Shown in pieces: positions 1 to 6,851 of a stretch of 12,514 nt of DNA. The notes below the pieces were generated by a model. That model searched no databases. It was given only the letters and a program-made list of their open reading frames with translations, and was not told the origin of the DNA. Location: NCBI GenBank assembly GCA_965657795.1, contig CBFHQJ010000124.1:1-12514 (forward strand), given 5' to 3'. Position 1 is the stretch's first letter. The number at the start of each line of letters is the position of its first letter. The DNA is from SW10 sp965657795 (GTDB taxonomy: Bacteria > Verrucomicrobiota > Verrucomicrobiia > Verrucomicrobiales > Akkermansiaceae). Both the position numbers and the translations under genes were made by a program.

Positions 1-88
1 CGAACTTGGCTGCCATGCCTCAGTCAAGCAGAGCCCGCTCCTATGGTCAGCTGATTTCAGTCCGACAGACTCCTAGGGTTTCAAAAAG

Positions 89-162
89 TAGGGCCGCAGG
101 GACTTGAACCCTGGACCAAAGGATTATGAGTCCTCTGCTCTAACCAACTGAGCTACAGCCCC
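89..162 (-). tRNA. tRNA with anticodon CAU (elongator Met or Ile2)
   Basis: Read on the minus strand, 74 nt fold into a complete cloverleaf. It has a 7-bp acceptor stem, U8 and A9, a D arm GCTC/GAGC, an anticodon stem GAGGA/TCCTT with loop CTCATAA (anticodon CAT), a 5-nt variable loop TGGTC, and a T arm CAGGG/CCCTG with loop TTCAAGT. The discriminator is A73 and no CCA is encoded. It is not the initiator, because the three G-C pairs of the fMet anticodon stem are absent and base 1 can pair with base 72. The variable loop and T loop match E. coli tRNA-Ile2 (lysidine-modified CAU) better than E. coli elongator tRNA-Met, so Ile2 is favoured, but the two cannot be separated from this sequence alone. 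The terminal acceptor pair is a G1-U72 wobble. Bases 1-88, downstream of it, hold nothing I can identify. Confidence 0.93.
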
Positions 163-272
163 GACATTTTCGCACTTCGTGAGCGCGGGCGGAGGCTGTC
201 ACGTTCTTTATCATGAGGCAAGCTCTCTTCATACTGCTTGCAGATTAAGCTTGGGCGATACAAACAAGGGGC

Positions 273-1247
273 GTGGAATTTTCGATCATCCTGCAAGCGA
301 TTCTTCCGGTCTACCTGCTGGTGGGAGTTGGCTTGTTTCTTCGTGCTCTCAAAGTGGTGACGCCGGAAATGGAGAAGGGGATGCTGAAGATGGTGATTCA
401 CTGCCTCTATCCCTGCCTGATTCTCGACAAGACCTTGGGCAATGATTTGGTTCGCCAGTTTGACGTCTTGGCGTGGGGTGTGGGACTTGGATTTGGTTTG
501 GTGATTCTGGGAATGGCGGTGGCGTATGTGACAGGACTGGCACTAGGCTTGAAGCCGGGAAATGGCCGCAGAACATTTTGCGTGGCGGTGGGAACCCAAA
601 ACTACGGTTATATCGCCATCCCGCTTTTGGGCGCGCTTTTCGTGGCGATAAACGGAAATGAGCAAGTTTATGGAGTGCTCTTCATCCACAGTCTCGGGGT
701 GGAAATCGCTTTGTGGTTGGTTGGGGTGATGATTATGACGGGGTCGGTTTTCGGCAATCCCAAGCTCCTGATTAACGGACCAACGGTTTCGGTGGTGCTG
801 GGCGTGTTGCTGTCTTCGACCGGAGCATGGCAGTTTTTTGAAGAATCCAGAGGTGGAATCGTGGGTGCGGGAGTTCGTCAGATGATGTCCTGGCTCGGTT
901 CCTGCGCCTTCCCGATGGGGCTCGTTTTGATCGGTGCAACGATGTATGATTTGATTGGGAAGGAGCGGATTTCACAGCGGGTGGCTGCCGGGTCGCTTTT
1001 GGTAAGGATTGCGGCGATGCCCGTGGTGTTTTTAGTGGCGGCAAAGTTTCTTCCCCTGATTCCTGAATTGAAACAGGTACTGCTGGTTCAGGCTTCGATG
1101 CCGGCTGCAGTGAGCCCGATTATTGTGGCGAGGCATTACGGGGGCAGCCCCGGCGTTGCCGTGCAGGGCGTGATCGCGACCTCTATCGTGGCGCTGGTGA
1201 CAATGCCGTTATGGATTTCCTGGGGAATTGGGTATATCTTCGACTAA
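273..1247 (+). CDS. AEC-family transporter (auxin efflux carrier-like permease)
   Basis: This is a 324-residue, very hydrophobic protein with about ten predicted membrane segments, the usual size of bacterial AEC (Mem_trans) permeases. Family members export or take up small organic anions such as malate, malonate or auxin-like compounds across the inner membrane, but the substrate cannot be read from the sequence. Family-like features are the N-terminal 'ILPVYLLVGVGLFLR' helix, a charged 'TPEMEKGM' loop, a 'YPCLIL' segment, a central 'GTQNYGYIAIPLL' stretch, and a C-terminal half with 'QASMPAAVSPIIVARHYGG'. The start is GTG at 273. An in-frame stop lies at 246-248 and no other start codon lies between, so this start is well constrained. 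AAGGGG at 266-271 sits only 1 nt from the GTG, so it is a poor ribosome binding site. The gene is first in a plus-strand run, with the next ATG 1 nt after its stop. Confidence 0.87.
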   Translation: MEFSIILQAILPVYLLVGVGLFLRALKVVTPEMEKGMLKMVIHCLYPCLILDKTLGNDLVRQFDVLAWGVGLGFGLVILGMAVAYVTGLALGLKPGNGRRTFCVAVGTQNYGYIAIPLLGALFVAINGNEQVYGVLFIHSLGVEIALWLVGVMIMTGSVFGNPKLLINGPTVSVVLGVLLSSTGAWQFFEESRGGIVGAGVRQMMSWLGSCAFPMGLVLIGATMYDLIGKERISQRVAAGSLLVRIAAMPVVFLVAAKFLPLIPELKQVLLVQASMPAAVSPIIVARHYGGSPGVAVQGVIATSIVALVTMPLWISWGIGYIFD

Positions 1248-1248
1248 G

Positions 1249-2136
1249 ATGATACGCTATCTGATTGCTCTTTCGTTGTTTTCGTCGCTCTTAGCTGACG
1301 AAACGAAGCCCGCTCCTGAAAAGAAGTCGGGGTTAACGGCTCTTGCCGAAAAGTTGCTGGGCAAGGACGGGGGAAACCGGCTTTTCTATTATCCCACAAA
1401 AACAGCTCCGGATGTTCCCTCTGATTTTGGCCATCGTTTCGAGGATGTTACCTTTAAGTCCGAAGATGGAACCAAGCTTCATGGTTGGTTTTTTCAGCCC
1501 ATCGAGAAAGTGAAACCCAAGGGAACCGTGGTTTTTCATCACGGGAATACGGGTTCTGTTGGTTATCACATTGGCTTTGTGGGTTGGATGGCGCGGGCGG
1601 GTTATCAGGTTTTGCTTTACGATTACCGGGGCTTCGGAAAGTCGGAGGGTGAAATTACCCGCAATGGTTTGGTGCAGGATGCCCGGGCCGCCATCATCTA
1701 CGCAAAATCGCGCGAAGATGTGGATGGCAAACGCATCATCTCATTTGGTCATAGTTTGGGCGGGGCTAAGTCATTGGCCGCTTTGGGTGAGAAAATGATT
1801 CCGGGCGTTCGGGGGGTGATTTGTTTTGCGGGGTTTGCTTCTTATGAAGATATGGCAAAGAAGGTTGCCGGGAAAATGGGGGCTGATCTTGTCACCGATG
1901 AATTGTCGGCGCGTGATTTGGTGGAGAAAATTTCTCCGATTCCGGTATTGATCGCACACGGCACCAAGGACGCTGTCGTTCCACTGGCGCAGGGAGAGAT
2001 CCTTTTCAAGAAGGCGAAAGAGCCAAAGACGATTTATCGCATTCCAAATGGGTCCCACACTCGTGCACTTTGGATGAATGATGGTGAGTATCGCACCAAG
2101 GTTTTGGCTTGGATGGGGAAGACTTTGAAATCCTGA
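1249..2136 (+). CDS. Exported alpha/beta hydrolase (serine hydrolase, YfhR/Bem46-like)
   Basis: This 295-residue protein has an N-terminal signal peptide (about residues 1-16, likely cut in SLLA|DETK) and a single alpha/beta-hydrolase fold. Visible elements are the oxyanion strand 'VVFHHGNTG' (residues 94-102), 'YDYRGFGKSEG' (124-134), the nucleophile elbow G-H-S-L-G with Ser169, a likely acid Asp241 in 'HGTKDAVVP', and His270 in 'NGSHTR'. The catalytic triad therefore appears intact. It is probably a periplasmic esterase or acyl-hydrolase, but the substrate is unknown. An in-frame TTG at 1228 would add seven residues inside the upstream gene. ATG 1249 is preferred because it places the signal peptide at the very N-terminus. 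The gene begins 1 nt after the AEC permease stop, which suggests translational coupling. There is no clear Shine-Dalgarno sequence. Confidence 0.88.
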   Translation: MIRYLIALSLFSSLLADETKPAPEKKSGLTALAEKLLGKDGGNRLFYYPTKTAPDVPSDFGHRFEDVTFKSEDGTKLHGWFFQPIEKVKPKGTVVFHHGNTGSVGYHIGFVGWMARAGYQVLLYDYRGFGKSEGEITRNGLVQDARAAIIYAKSREDVDGKRIISFGHSLGGAKSLAALGEKMIPGVRGVICFAGFASYEDMAKKVAGKMGADLVTDELSARDLVEKISPIPVLIAHGTKDAVVPLAQGEILFKKAKEPKTIYRIPNGSHTRALWMNDGEYRTKVLAWMGKTLKS

Positions 2137-2183
2137 AAATTTTGGCCGGTTGCAATTCGTCAAAAATCAGAAAAGATATCCTG

Positions 2184-3332
2184 ATGAAACGAGCAATTTT
2201 GATCAGCGTGGGCCTGGGGCTTCTGGCTCATGGGCAGGACGAGGAGAAAAAAGAGAAAAAGGCGGAAGAGGTCGTTCGCGGACATGTTTTCGCCTGGCCT
2301 TTCACCGAGGTTGGGAAAATGCAGCCACGGGGCGGAACGAGTCGGGGGACGGAAGTGGTTCTCGATGAGAAGCCGTCGGCTGCCTGGGAGAAGCTTCAAA
2401 AGGAGACTGATTCCATGATCGAGAGAGATCGTCGCGCAATCCTCGCTCTTGCCGGGAGTTACCGGGTAAGCTTTGATTTCATCGAGACAATGGGGTTTGC
2501 CAAGGGATACAAGCCGCCCAAGCCTTATTTCTCCTGGGGAACGGAGCATGTCCAGGTTCTCGCTTCCGAAGAGAAATTTATCAGCCTGCAGCACACCCTG
2601 GTAATGTATTTCAAAGACAAGGACGGAAAAGAGATGGGACCGATGGTGATGAAGCACTGGCGGCAGGATTGGAGCTACGAAGACAATAAACTCCGAACCT
2701 TTCGCGGGAAATCCACTTGGGCTCACGAAAAAATGAAGCCTCGCAAAGTCAAAGGGAAGTGGACCCAAGCCGTTTTTCAGGTCGATGATTCGCCCCGCTA
2801 CGAGGTGGTGGGCAAATGGAGTCACGTTGGCGGGATGTCGACTTGGCGAAGCGAGTCTTGCTGGCGGCCTCTTCCCCGGCGCGAGTTTTCGGTTCGAAGT
2901 GATTATCAGGTTTTGCAGGGCATCCACGAGTTGACGATCACTGCCAACGGCTGGGTCCACACCCAGCAGAACCAGAAGGTGGCGCTCGGTGATAAAGGTG
3001 AAGTGACTCTTGTCGGTCAAGAGTTGGGCGTGAATCGCTATGAGCGAATCAGTGAGCCTTCGCTACTCGCGGCGGAGACCACCTGGAAAAAGACAGGAAA
3101 TTATTGGAAGGAAGTTCGTGAGGCCTGGGCCGATGTTTATGAGAAGCATCCAGCTTTTTCTTTGAAGTCGGAGGTCGATGGGAAGAAGCTCTATCAGCAC
3201 CATTTCGGGTATGCCATGAAGCTCGAGGGTTCCGATGATGCTTATGATGCGGAAGCGGGTAAAGCGCACGCCAGAGAGACCGTCGCAAAGTTCGTTCAGG
3301 AAGTCGATGCCGGAAAGGTTGGCAAATACTGA
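2184..3332 (+). CDS. Exported DUF6607-like protein of unknown function
   Basis: The protein has 382 residues with a short signal peptide (MKRAILISVGLGLLAHG) followed by a highly charged Glu/Lys linker. The body is rich in Trp and Tyr, with stretches such as 'MVMKHWRQDWSYED', 'DDSPRYEVVGKWSHVGG', 'ESCWRPLPRREFS' and 'GWVHTQQNQK'. I associate this pattern with the DUF6607 family of secreted proteins. That is recognition from memory, not a search, and no enzymatic residues are known to me. The frame stays open upstream to a non-ATG start at 2109, inside the hydrolase gene. ATG 2184 is chosen because the signal peptide starts there. Its stop codon overlaps the start of the next gene by one base (TGATG at 3330-3334), and 47 nt separate it from the hydrolase. 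The export signal suggests a periplasmic or outer-membrane-associated role. Confidence 0.72.
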   Translation: MKRAILISVGLGLLAHGQDEEKKEKKAEEVVRGHVFAWPFTEVGKMQPRGGTSRGTEVVLDEKPSAAWEKLQKETDSMIERDRRAILALAGSYRVSFDFIETMGFAKGYKPPKPYFSWGTEHVQVLASEEKFISLQHTLVMYFKDKDGKEMGPMVMKHWRQDWSYEDNKLRTFRGKSTWAHEKMKPRKVKGKWTQAVFQVDDSPRYEVVGKWSHVGGMSTWRSESCWRPLPRREFSVRSDYQVLQGIHELTITANGWVHTQQNQKVALGDKGEVTLVGQELGVNRYERISEPSLLAAETTWKKTGNYWKEVREAWADVYEKHPAFSLKSEVDGKKLYQHHFGYAMKLEGSDDAYDAEAGKAHARETVAKFVQEVDAGKVGKY

Positions 3333-3841
3333 TGGGGGATTTGTGGATCATTTGTGGTCCTGCGGGAGTCGGGAAAAGCACCCATGGAAGGACTCTGGCT
3401 GCCGAGAAGCGGGCTAGCCTTCTGGACAGTGACACCATCACCGAACCGGTGGTTCGAGCTGGTATGGAACTGGGCGGGCTGGATCCTGATGATCGAGATT
3501 CTCCGGTTTATCGGGCTGCGTTTCGTGAGCCTGTTTACGAATGCTTGTTTGCAGCTGCGGCAGAAAACCTGGCGCATACCGACGTTATCATTGTCGGGCC
3601 ATTCACCTCTGAAATTCGTAATCCCGGCTGGCTTGAAGAACTCGAAGAGCGATTTGAGACGGGGGTTCATGTCGTCTTTGTGACATGCGACGAGGCCGAG
3701 CGGAAACGCCGGGTCGAGTCCAGGGGGAATCCGCGGGATGATTTAAAGCTTCGGGATTGGGATCGGTATCTTGCTCAAAGCGACACCAGACCTCCGACTT
3801 TCAAGCATGAACGTCTTGTCAGTGAGTTTCTTAAAGCTTGA
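3332..3841 (+). CDS. Small P-loop ATPase/kinase-like protein (AAA_33 type)
   Basis: This 169-residue cytoplasmic protein starts almost directly with a Walker A motif, GPAGVGKST (residues 9-17). A 'LLDSDTITEP' segment (31-39) follows; in AAA_33/shikimate- or gluconate-kinase-like folds this position binds substrate or Mg. A hydrophobic strand 'DVIIVGPF' comes next, then an Arg-rich 'ERKRRVESRGNPRDD' segment that resembles the kinase lid. The fold suggests a small-molecule phosphotransferase, but the substrate is not deducible. Zeta-toxin-like kinases share the fold, yet there is no antitoxin-like partner here and the gene sits among housekeeping genes. Its ATG shares one base with the DUF6607-like stop codon, so its translation is probably coupled to that gene. 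Confidence 0.8.
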   Translation: MGDLWIICGPAGVGKSTHGRTLAAEKRASLLDSDTITEPVVRAGMELGGLDPDDRDSPVYRAAFREPVYECLFAAAAENLAHTDVIIVGPFTSEIRNPGWLEELEERFETGVHVVFVTCDEAERKRRVESRGNPRDDLKLRDWDRYLAQSDTRPPTFKHERLVSEFLKA

Positions 3842-3866
3842 TGCCTCTAGCGAGGATCGCTAAATC

Positions 3867-4691
3867 ATGGCCATGTGGGTTTGGTCAAAGTTGTCTGCCG
3901 TAAAATGGACGGACGCTTGGGAGGAACGATTTTACGGAAATCCAAGCTCAGTCATCACCGAGATCAAGGGAGGGAAATCGATCCGGGTTGAAGTCTATTG
4001 CGAGACCGAAAAAGACGCGCTTGAGATTCAAGAGCAATTCGGAGGGTCGGTCCGCGAGCTGAAATCGCGCAATTGGGTCGCGATGAGTGCTCCCAAGACA
4101 GAACCGTTGATGATTCGGGACCGACTTGTCATTTCGCAGGTCGAGGTGGAGGAGGGGACTTATCCTGGCAAGGATATCATCATGGTTCCCCCCGAGATGG
4201 CATTTGGAACGGGAGATCATCCCACGACCGCGACTTGCCTGAGATTGTTGGTTGATCATTCACAAACAATCCCACCAGGCTGGAGCTTCCTTGATCTGGG
4301 GACCGGAAGTGGTGTCTTGGCAATGGCAGGTAAGCTCCTCGGAGCAGGAGAGATCAAAGCCTTTGACTTCGATGGCAAGGCCGTTGACGTAGCGGCTCTG
4401 AATATGGAGCGAAACCAAATCACTGATATTGAGATCTTTGAGGCCGATGTCTTTGAGTGGGAGAACTTGCAGCGATTTCAGGTGGTGACGGCCAATCTCT
4501 TTTCGACGGTGCTGATCGAAGCCCTCCCCCTGATGGCGAATTGGATTGAAAGCAAGGGGCGGCTCATTCTTTCGGGGATTTTGGCCGAGCAATGGCCGGA
4601 AGTTTTGGCCACGGCCGAGGGATGTGGCTTCCAACCAATTTCGGATAAAAAGATCGGGAAGTGGGTCACGGCAAGTTTTGACGCTCCGTGA
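3867..4691 (+). CDS. prmA: Ribosomal protein L11 methyltransferase PrmA
   Basis: This 274-residue S-adenosylmethionine-dependent methyltransferase trimethylates ribosomal protein L11 in the family's known members. The C-terminal catalytic domain is typical: 'MAFGTGDHPTT' (111-121) is the PrmA signature, 'DLGTGSGVLA' (143-152) is SAM motif I, acidic residues in 'AFDFDGKAV' (165-173) end strand beta-2, and 'VTANLFSTVLIEALP' (207-221) corresponds to the N-hydrophobic substrate/SAM segment. The roughly 90-residue N-terminal part is the usual divergent L11-binding domain. The ATG at 3867 is preceded by GAGG at 3852-3855, one of the few Shine-Dalgarno-like sequences in the window (11-nt spacing). 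A second ATG two codons downstream is possible. The gene follows the kinase after 25 nt and is probably last in the plus-strand run. I see no strong terminator after it, only a short CCAC/GTGG hairpin near 4702-4712. Confidence 0.93.
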   Translation: MAMWVWSKLSAVKWTDAWEERFYGNPSSVITEIKGGKSIRVEVYCETEKDALEIQEQFGGSVRELKSRNWVAMSAPKTEPLMIRDRLVISQVEVEEGTYPGKDIIMVPPEMAFGTGDHPTTATCLRLLVDHSQTIPPGWSFLDLGTGSGVLAMAGKLLGAGEIKAFDFDGKAVDVAALNMERNQITDIEIFEADVFEWENLQRFQVVTANLFSTVLIEALPLMANWIESKGRLILSGILAEQWPEVLATAEGCGFQPISDKKIGKWVTASFDAP

Positions 4692-4858
4692 CGGGCTGAG
4701 CCACGTTGTGGTGAAAAAATCCACAGACAAAAGCTCATTTGCCTTGCAACACCGCCGCCTCAGGTGCAGAAATCCCCCGCTCCCCGGGGAGAAATGCGAC
4801 GATCGCCACCATAGATGTTTTTTCCCGGTTTTGGGGTATTACTTATCTACACAACACC

Positions 4859-6031
4859 ATGGAAAGTCTCTCAAATCGCGTAACTTCAGTGACCCCTTCG
4901 CTGACCCTCTCCGTTACCAATCAGGCCAAGGCACTCCGGGCCGCAGGTGAAGAAGTTTACGGTCTTGCCGGCGGTGAGCCAGACTGCGACACCCCCGATT
5001 TCATCAAGCAGGCCGCTTACACCGCCCTCGCCGAAGGTAAGACAAAATACACTCCCGCTGCCGGAATTCCCGAGCTGCGCGAAGCTCTTTCGACCAAGCT
5101 GAAGACCCAGAACAAGGTCGATTATGCTCCGAGCCAGATCTGCGTCACTTCCGGTGCCAAGCAGGCTTGCTTCAATGCCATCCTGGCGGTTGTCGAAGAA
5201 GGTGACGAAGTGATCATCCCTTCCCCTTACTGGGTGAGCTACCCCGAAATGGTCAAGTTGGCCGGCGGCGTTCCTGTTTTGGTGGAAACCAAGGAGAGCA
5301 ATAAGTGGAAGATCACTGCTGATGAATTTGAGGAGGCAATGTCTCCCAAAACGAAGATGATCATCTTGAATACTCCGGGCAACCCAACTGGTTCGGTTTA
5401 CAGTCGCGAGGAAATTGAAGGCATCGTCGAGGTCGCTTCTTACGAGGACATCATTATTCTGGCCGATGAAATTTACGAGCACCTTGTTTATGGCGAGGAG
5501 AAGCATGTCAGCGTAGCTTCAGTCAATGAGGACGCCTACAATCTCACCATTACCGTCAACGGATTTTCCAAGTCACATTCCATGACCGGATGGCGTATCG
5601 GTTACACCGCTGCTCCCGAGGCAATCGCGAAAGCGCTTTCGACCATTCAGGGTCACACCAGTTCGAACGCGACGAGTTTCGCTCAGTATGGTGCTCTTGC
5701 CGCATTGACTGACGAGGCATCTGCTCCGTTCATCGAAAACCTTCGCGGTGAATACGACGTGCGTCGCCAATTCATGTTGGCGCGCCTCAAGGCGATTCCA
5801 AATGTGAGCGTGGTCGAGCCCAAGGGGGCGTTCTACTTCTTCGTCAATTGCACCGGCCTTGGTCTCAAGTCGGTCAATCTTTGCGACAAGCTGCTCACTC
5901 GTTACAAGGTGGCAGCCGTTCCCGGTGTCGCCTTTGGTCACGACATGGGCGTTCGCATTAGCTACTGCACCACTTTGGATGTGCTTAACGAAGGAATTAC
6001 GCGCTTCGAAGAGTTCTGCCGTTCTCACTAG
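4859..6031 (+). CDS. aspC: Aspartate aminotransferase, class I (Ib subgroup), PLP-dependent
   Basis: The protein has 390 residues, the usual length. It transfers the amino group between aspartate/glutamate and oxaloacetate/2-oxoglutarate using pyridoxal phosphate. Visible residues are Asn175 in 'NTPGNPTG', Asp203 and Tyr206 in 'LADEIYEH', the PLP Schiff-base Lys238 in 'NGFSKSHSMTGWRIGY', and the substrate-carboxylate Arg366 in 'MGVRISY'. The N-terminal 'GLAGGEPDCDTP' and 'KTKYTPAAGIPELREA' blocks are typical of the Ib subgroup (Thermus/Bacillus type), some members of which also accept prephenate, so specificity is inferred. The frame is open upstream to a TTG at 4739. ATG 4859 is preferred because the family's N-terminus (x-S-x-R-x-x-x-x-x-P-S) begins there and the 40 extra residues look like untranslated leader. 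The 167-nt gap before it presumably holds its own promoter, though I cannot pick clear -35/-10 boxes. No ribosome binding site is evident. Confidence 0.92.
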   Translation: MESLSNRVTSVTPSLTLSVTNQAKALRAAGEEVYGLAGGEPDCDTPDFIKQAAYTALAEGKTKYTPAAGIPELREALSTKLKTQNKVDYAPSQICVTSGAKQACFNAILAVVEEGDEVIIPSPYWVSYPEMVKLAGGVPVLVETKESNKWKITADEFEEAMSPKTKMIILNTPGNPTGSVYSREEIEGIVEVASYEDIIILADEIYEHLVYGEEKHVSVASVNEDAYNLTITVNGFSKSHSMTGWRIGYTAAPEAIAKALSTIQGHTSSNATSFAQYGALAALTDEASAPFIENLRGEYDVRRQFMLARLKAIPNVSVVEPKGAFYFFVNCTGLGLKSVNLCDKLLTRYKVAAVPGVAFGHDMGVRISYCTTLDVLNEGITRFEEFCRSH

Positions 6032-6054
6032 ACGGCTGGATCCATCAAATCTTT

Positions 6055-6082
6055 AAAGGGCGCGGGAGACCGCGCCCTTTTT
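6055..6082 (+). terminator. Rho-independent terminator of the aminotransferase gene
   Basis: A perfect 11-bp stem, AAAGGGCGCGG (6055-6065) with CCGCGCCCTTT (6070-6080), is closed by a GAGA (GNRA-type) tetraloop. The plus strand then reads TT, giving a run of five T, three of them in the stem. It lies 24 nt after the aminotransferase stop and 7 nt beyond the stop of the convergent TatD gene. On the minus strand the stem is followed by only three T before purines, so it should act mainly on plus-strand transcripts but could also stop the minus-strand operon. Confidence 0.9.
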
Positions 6083-6089
6083 GTGGACC

Positions 6090-6851
6090 CTAATTCTCGC
6101 CTAAAAAAGTGCGGGTATTGGCAGTGAAGGTCTCCGGTTCGGTGTCGCAGATTTTAGCCAGTTCACAAGAGATTACCGCGAGGTTGCCGGGATGATTTGC
6201 GTCGTTGAACTCAAACTGTGGATCGGGCAAAGCCATGTCGGGCGCATCGGTTTCGACGAGGATTCGCTCAATTGGTAGTTTTGTGAAGACTTCGCGAACT
6301 TTGAGTTTTCGGGGCTGAAGAAAGTATCCCGAGAATGAAAAGTAGGCACCCAGCTTGGTTGCTTCTTGCGCGATCTCCATCGAGCCGCCAAACGAGTGGA
6401 GGAGAAAACGGGGGAGATGAGGGTGGTCTTTGAGCTCCAACATCAATGGGCCCCATGCCTTCAAGCAGTGAATCGTGACGGGACGGTTTAGAGAGAGCGC
6501 GAGTTCCAACTGTCTCCGGAAAATTTGGTGTTGTTCTTCAAGGTTGGGAGATTCCATCCAGCGATCGAGGCCACATTCTCCAATCGAAGCCTCGGGGAAC
6601 CGCCTCAGATATTCGTTCAATCTGGAAAGCCAGTCGGGAGAGCGTTCCCCCGTTTTCCAGGGATGGAGTCCAAACGCCGGATGAACGAAGTCTGGAAACT
6701 GCTCGGCCAACTTTGCGACTTCCGGCCAGTCTGCTTCCGAGGTTCCGTTGACAACGCAGGCTGTGATCCCGGCTTCTTTCATTGTCGCGATGATCTCGTC
6801 CTGTTTGCCGAGGAATCGCGGGTCTTGCAGATGGTTGTGGGCGTCAATCAC
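6090..6851 (-). CDS. TatD-family metal-dependent hydrolase (DNase-like)
   Basis: This 253-residue single-domain TIM-barrel protein is close to the usual 255-265 residues of the TatD family. The metal ligands are all visible: His5 and His7 in 'DAHNHL', Glu92 in 'GECGLD', His128 in 'TIHCLKAW', His152 in 'LHSFGG' and Asp202 in 'ETDAPD'. The 'FGLHPW' motif (60-65) is also characteristic. Known members are magnesium-dependent 3'-5' exonucleases or related deaminylases acting in the cytoplasm; which TatD paralogue (TatD, YcfH or YjjV type) this is cannot be said. It starts with GTG at 6851, overlapping the mnmH stop in a GTGA tetranucleotide (6848-6851), so translation is likely coupled. It is the last gene of the minus-strand operon. 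Confidence 0.9.
   Translation of the reverse strand: MIDAHNHLQDPRFLGKQDEIIATMKEAGITACVVNGTSEADWPEVAKLAEQFPDFVHPAFGLHPWKTGERSPDWLSRLNEYLRRFPEASIGECGLDRWMESPNLEEQHQIFRRQLELALSLNRPVTIHCLKAWGPLMLELKDHPHLPRFLLHSFGGSMEIAQEATKLGAYFSFSGYFLQPRKLKVREVFTKLPIERILVETDAPDMALPDPQFEFNDANHPGNLAVISCELAKICDTEPETFTANTRTFLGEN

Noticed and set aside
1..88. Possible fragment of a second structured RNA (tmRNA- or tRNA-like) at the left edge, because the minus strand ends in a 'CCAAGTTCG' that resembles a T arm.
   Set aside because: No D arm, anticodon arm or tag reading frame fits, the spacing to the putative T arm is wrong for tmRNA, and the tRNA at 89-162 leaves no room for a tmRNA 5' part. I see nothing supportable there.
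3332..3841. Zeta-type toxin of a toxin-antitoxin module.
   Set aside because: There is no small antitoxin gene beside it, and the gene is translationally coupled to an exported protein and followed by prmA, which suits a metabolic kinase better.
4780..4791. Perfect 12-bp palindrome CTCCCCGGGGAG in the gap before the aminotransferase gene, considered as an operator or terminator.
   Set aside because: It has no T tract and occurs once. A GC-rich 12-mer palindrome alone is not enough to call a regulatory site.
4739..4858. Forty extra in-frame residues upstream of the aspartate aminotransferase, starting at TTG.
   Set aside because: The residues show no family similarity and the conserved N-terminus begins at ATG 4859. 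The segment looks like an untranslated leader.
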